Shown here: in pieces, positions 5,179 through 5,429 of the stretch
Layout: each line of letters begins with the position of its first letter
Position numbering within the stretch: position 1 is the stretch's first letter
From: Caldilineae bacterium
GTDB lineage: Bacteria > Chloroflexota > Anaerolineae > J102
DNA: 5,429 nucleotides
Assembly (NCBI GenBank): GCA_011176555.1
Contig: DUEF01000043.1
Coordinates: 1 to 5,429 of the forward strand
Direction of reading: 5' to 3'
The notes under the pieces: model-generated
Told to the model about the DNA's origin: nothing
The model's input: the letters and a program-made list of their open reading frames with translations, nothing else
The model's database searches: none
Program-made: the position numbers and the translations under genes

Positions 5179-5406
5179 TCAATCGATATCGATGGTGACG
5201 CGCAGGCCCTGGCGCGCGCCAGCGACTTTGGCGACAGAACGGATGGCCTGGGCCGTGCGTCCTCTGCGCCCGATCAGTCGTCCTAAATCGCCCGACGCCG
5301 CCGTCACATCGATATAGAGGTTGGAGCCAGAACGATGGGTGGAAACACGCACCTGGTTGGGGTTTTCGACCAATGAACGTGCGATGTATTCGATGAGTTC
5401 TTGCAT
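5179..5406 (-). CDS. khpA: KhpA-type KH-domain RNA-binding protein
   Basis: This single-KH-domain protein has 75 residues, the usual size of KhpA (YlqC). The core signature GRLIGRRGRTAQAIR (42-56) contains the GxxG loop as Gly46-Arg-Arg-Gly49, which contacts single-stranded RNA. It is preceded by the strand LYIDVTAA and followed by LRVTIDID. The N-terminal MQELIEYIARSLVENP is typical of the family. KhpA proteins pair with KhpB (Jag/EloR) in several Gram-positive bacteria and affect RNA and cell-wall elongation; that partner is not in this window. GGAA about 10 nt before the ATG is an acceptable ribosome binding site. The gene order khpA-rimM is typical and commonly follows rpsP, which would lie beyond the right edge. 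The gene is complete. Confidence 0.92.
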   Translation of the reverse strand: MQELIEYIARSLVENPNQVRVSTHRSGSNLYIDVTAASGDLGRLIGRRGRTAQAIRSVAKVAGARQGLRVTIDID

Positions 5407-5429
5407 GGGCTGGGGTTTCCTTTCGTGAA

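Noticed and set aside
5182..5193. Perfect 12-bp palindrome ATCGATATCGAT
   Set aside because: It lies in the khpA coding end and simply encodes Ile-Asp-Ile-Asp; likely coincidence.

Overview
The window (about 5.4 kb) is ordinary bacterial chromosome with short intergenic gaps. It holds seven genes on both strands. The mix suggests a peptidoglycan-containing Gram-positive-type or Chloroflexota (Anaerolineae-like) bacterium: a KH-domain KhpA gene directly before rimM, a LysM-LysM-YkuD L,D-transpeptidase, and an ECF sigma factor with a small zinc-type anti-sigma candidate. That placement is inference; no rRNA or marker gene here fixes it. The leftmost gene is clearly more GC-rich than the right half.

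Layout. Positions 2-577 (+) are the 3' end of an unrecognised gene that starts outside the window. Positions 578-666 hold a 34-bp tandem repeat resembling REP-like intergenic elements. Next comes a leftward cluster, read right to left: an ECF-type sigma factor (start 2384), a small HxxxCxxC protein that is probably its anti-sigma factor, and a short-chain dehydrogenase whose active site looks like pteridine reductase (Asp-x12-Tyr-x3-Lys). Back to back with the sigma gene is a rightward extended-SDR nucleotide-sugar epimerase (2560-3516). It converges, with a 13-nt gap, on a secreted L,D-transpeptidase (3530-4384, -). Upstream of that are rimM and a khpA-type KH gene (-), the tail of a ribosome-maturation cluster whose earlier part is beyond the right edge.

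How they may work together. The sigma/anti-sigma pair looks like a small regulatory switch, with the SDR as a co-transcribed effector or passenger. The epimerase (sugar nucleotides for envelope glycans) and the transpeptidase (peptidoglycan cross-links) are both envelope genes. KhpA and RimM belong to RNA binding and 30S assembly.

The most interesting structure is regulatory. The sigma/epimerase intergenic region contains two divergent promoters that are near copies of each other. Each has TTCCGCCT, then 8-9 nt, then CCTGTG-N-TA(C/T)AATG. A perfect 9-bp inverted repeat flanks the -10 box of the sigma promoter. A 14-bp perfect palindrome overlaps the -10 box of a good promoter upstream of the transpeptidase. 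I found no CRISPR array, insertion sequence, tRNA or rRNA, and no clear multi-gene novel system.
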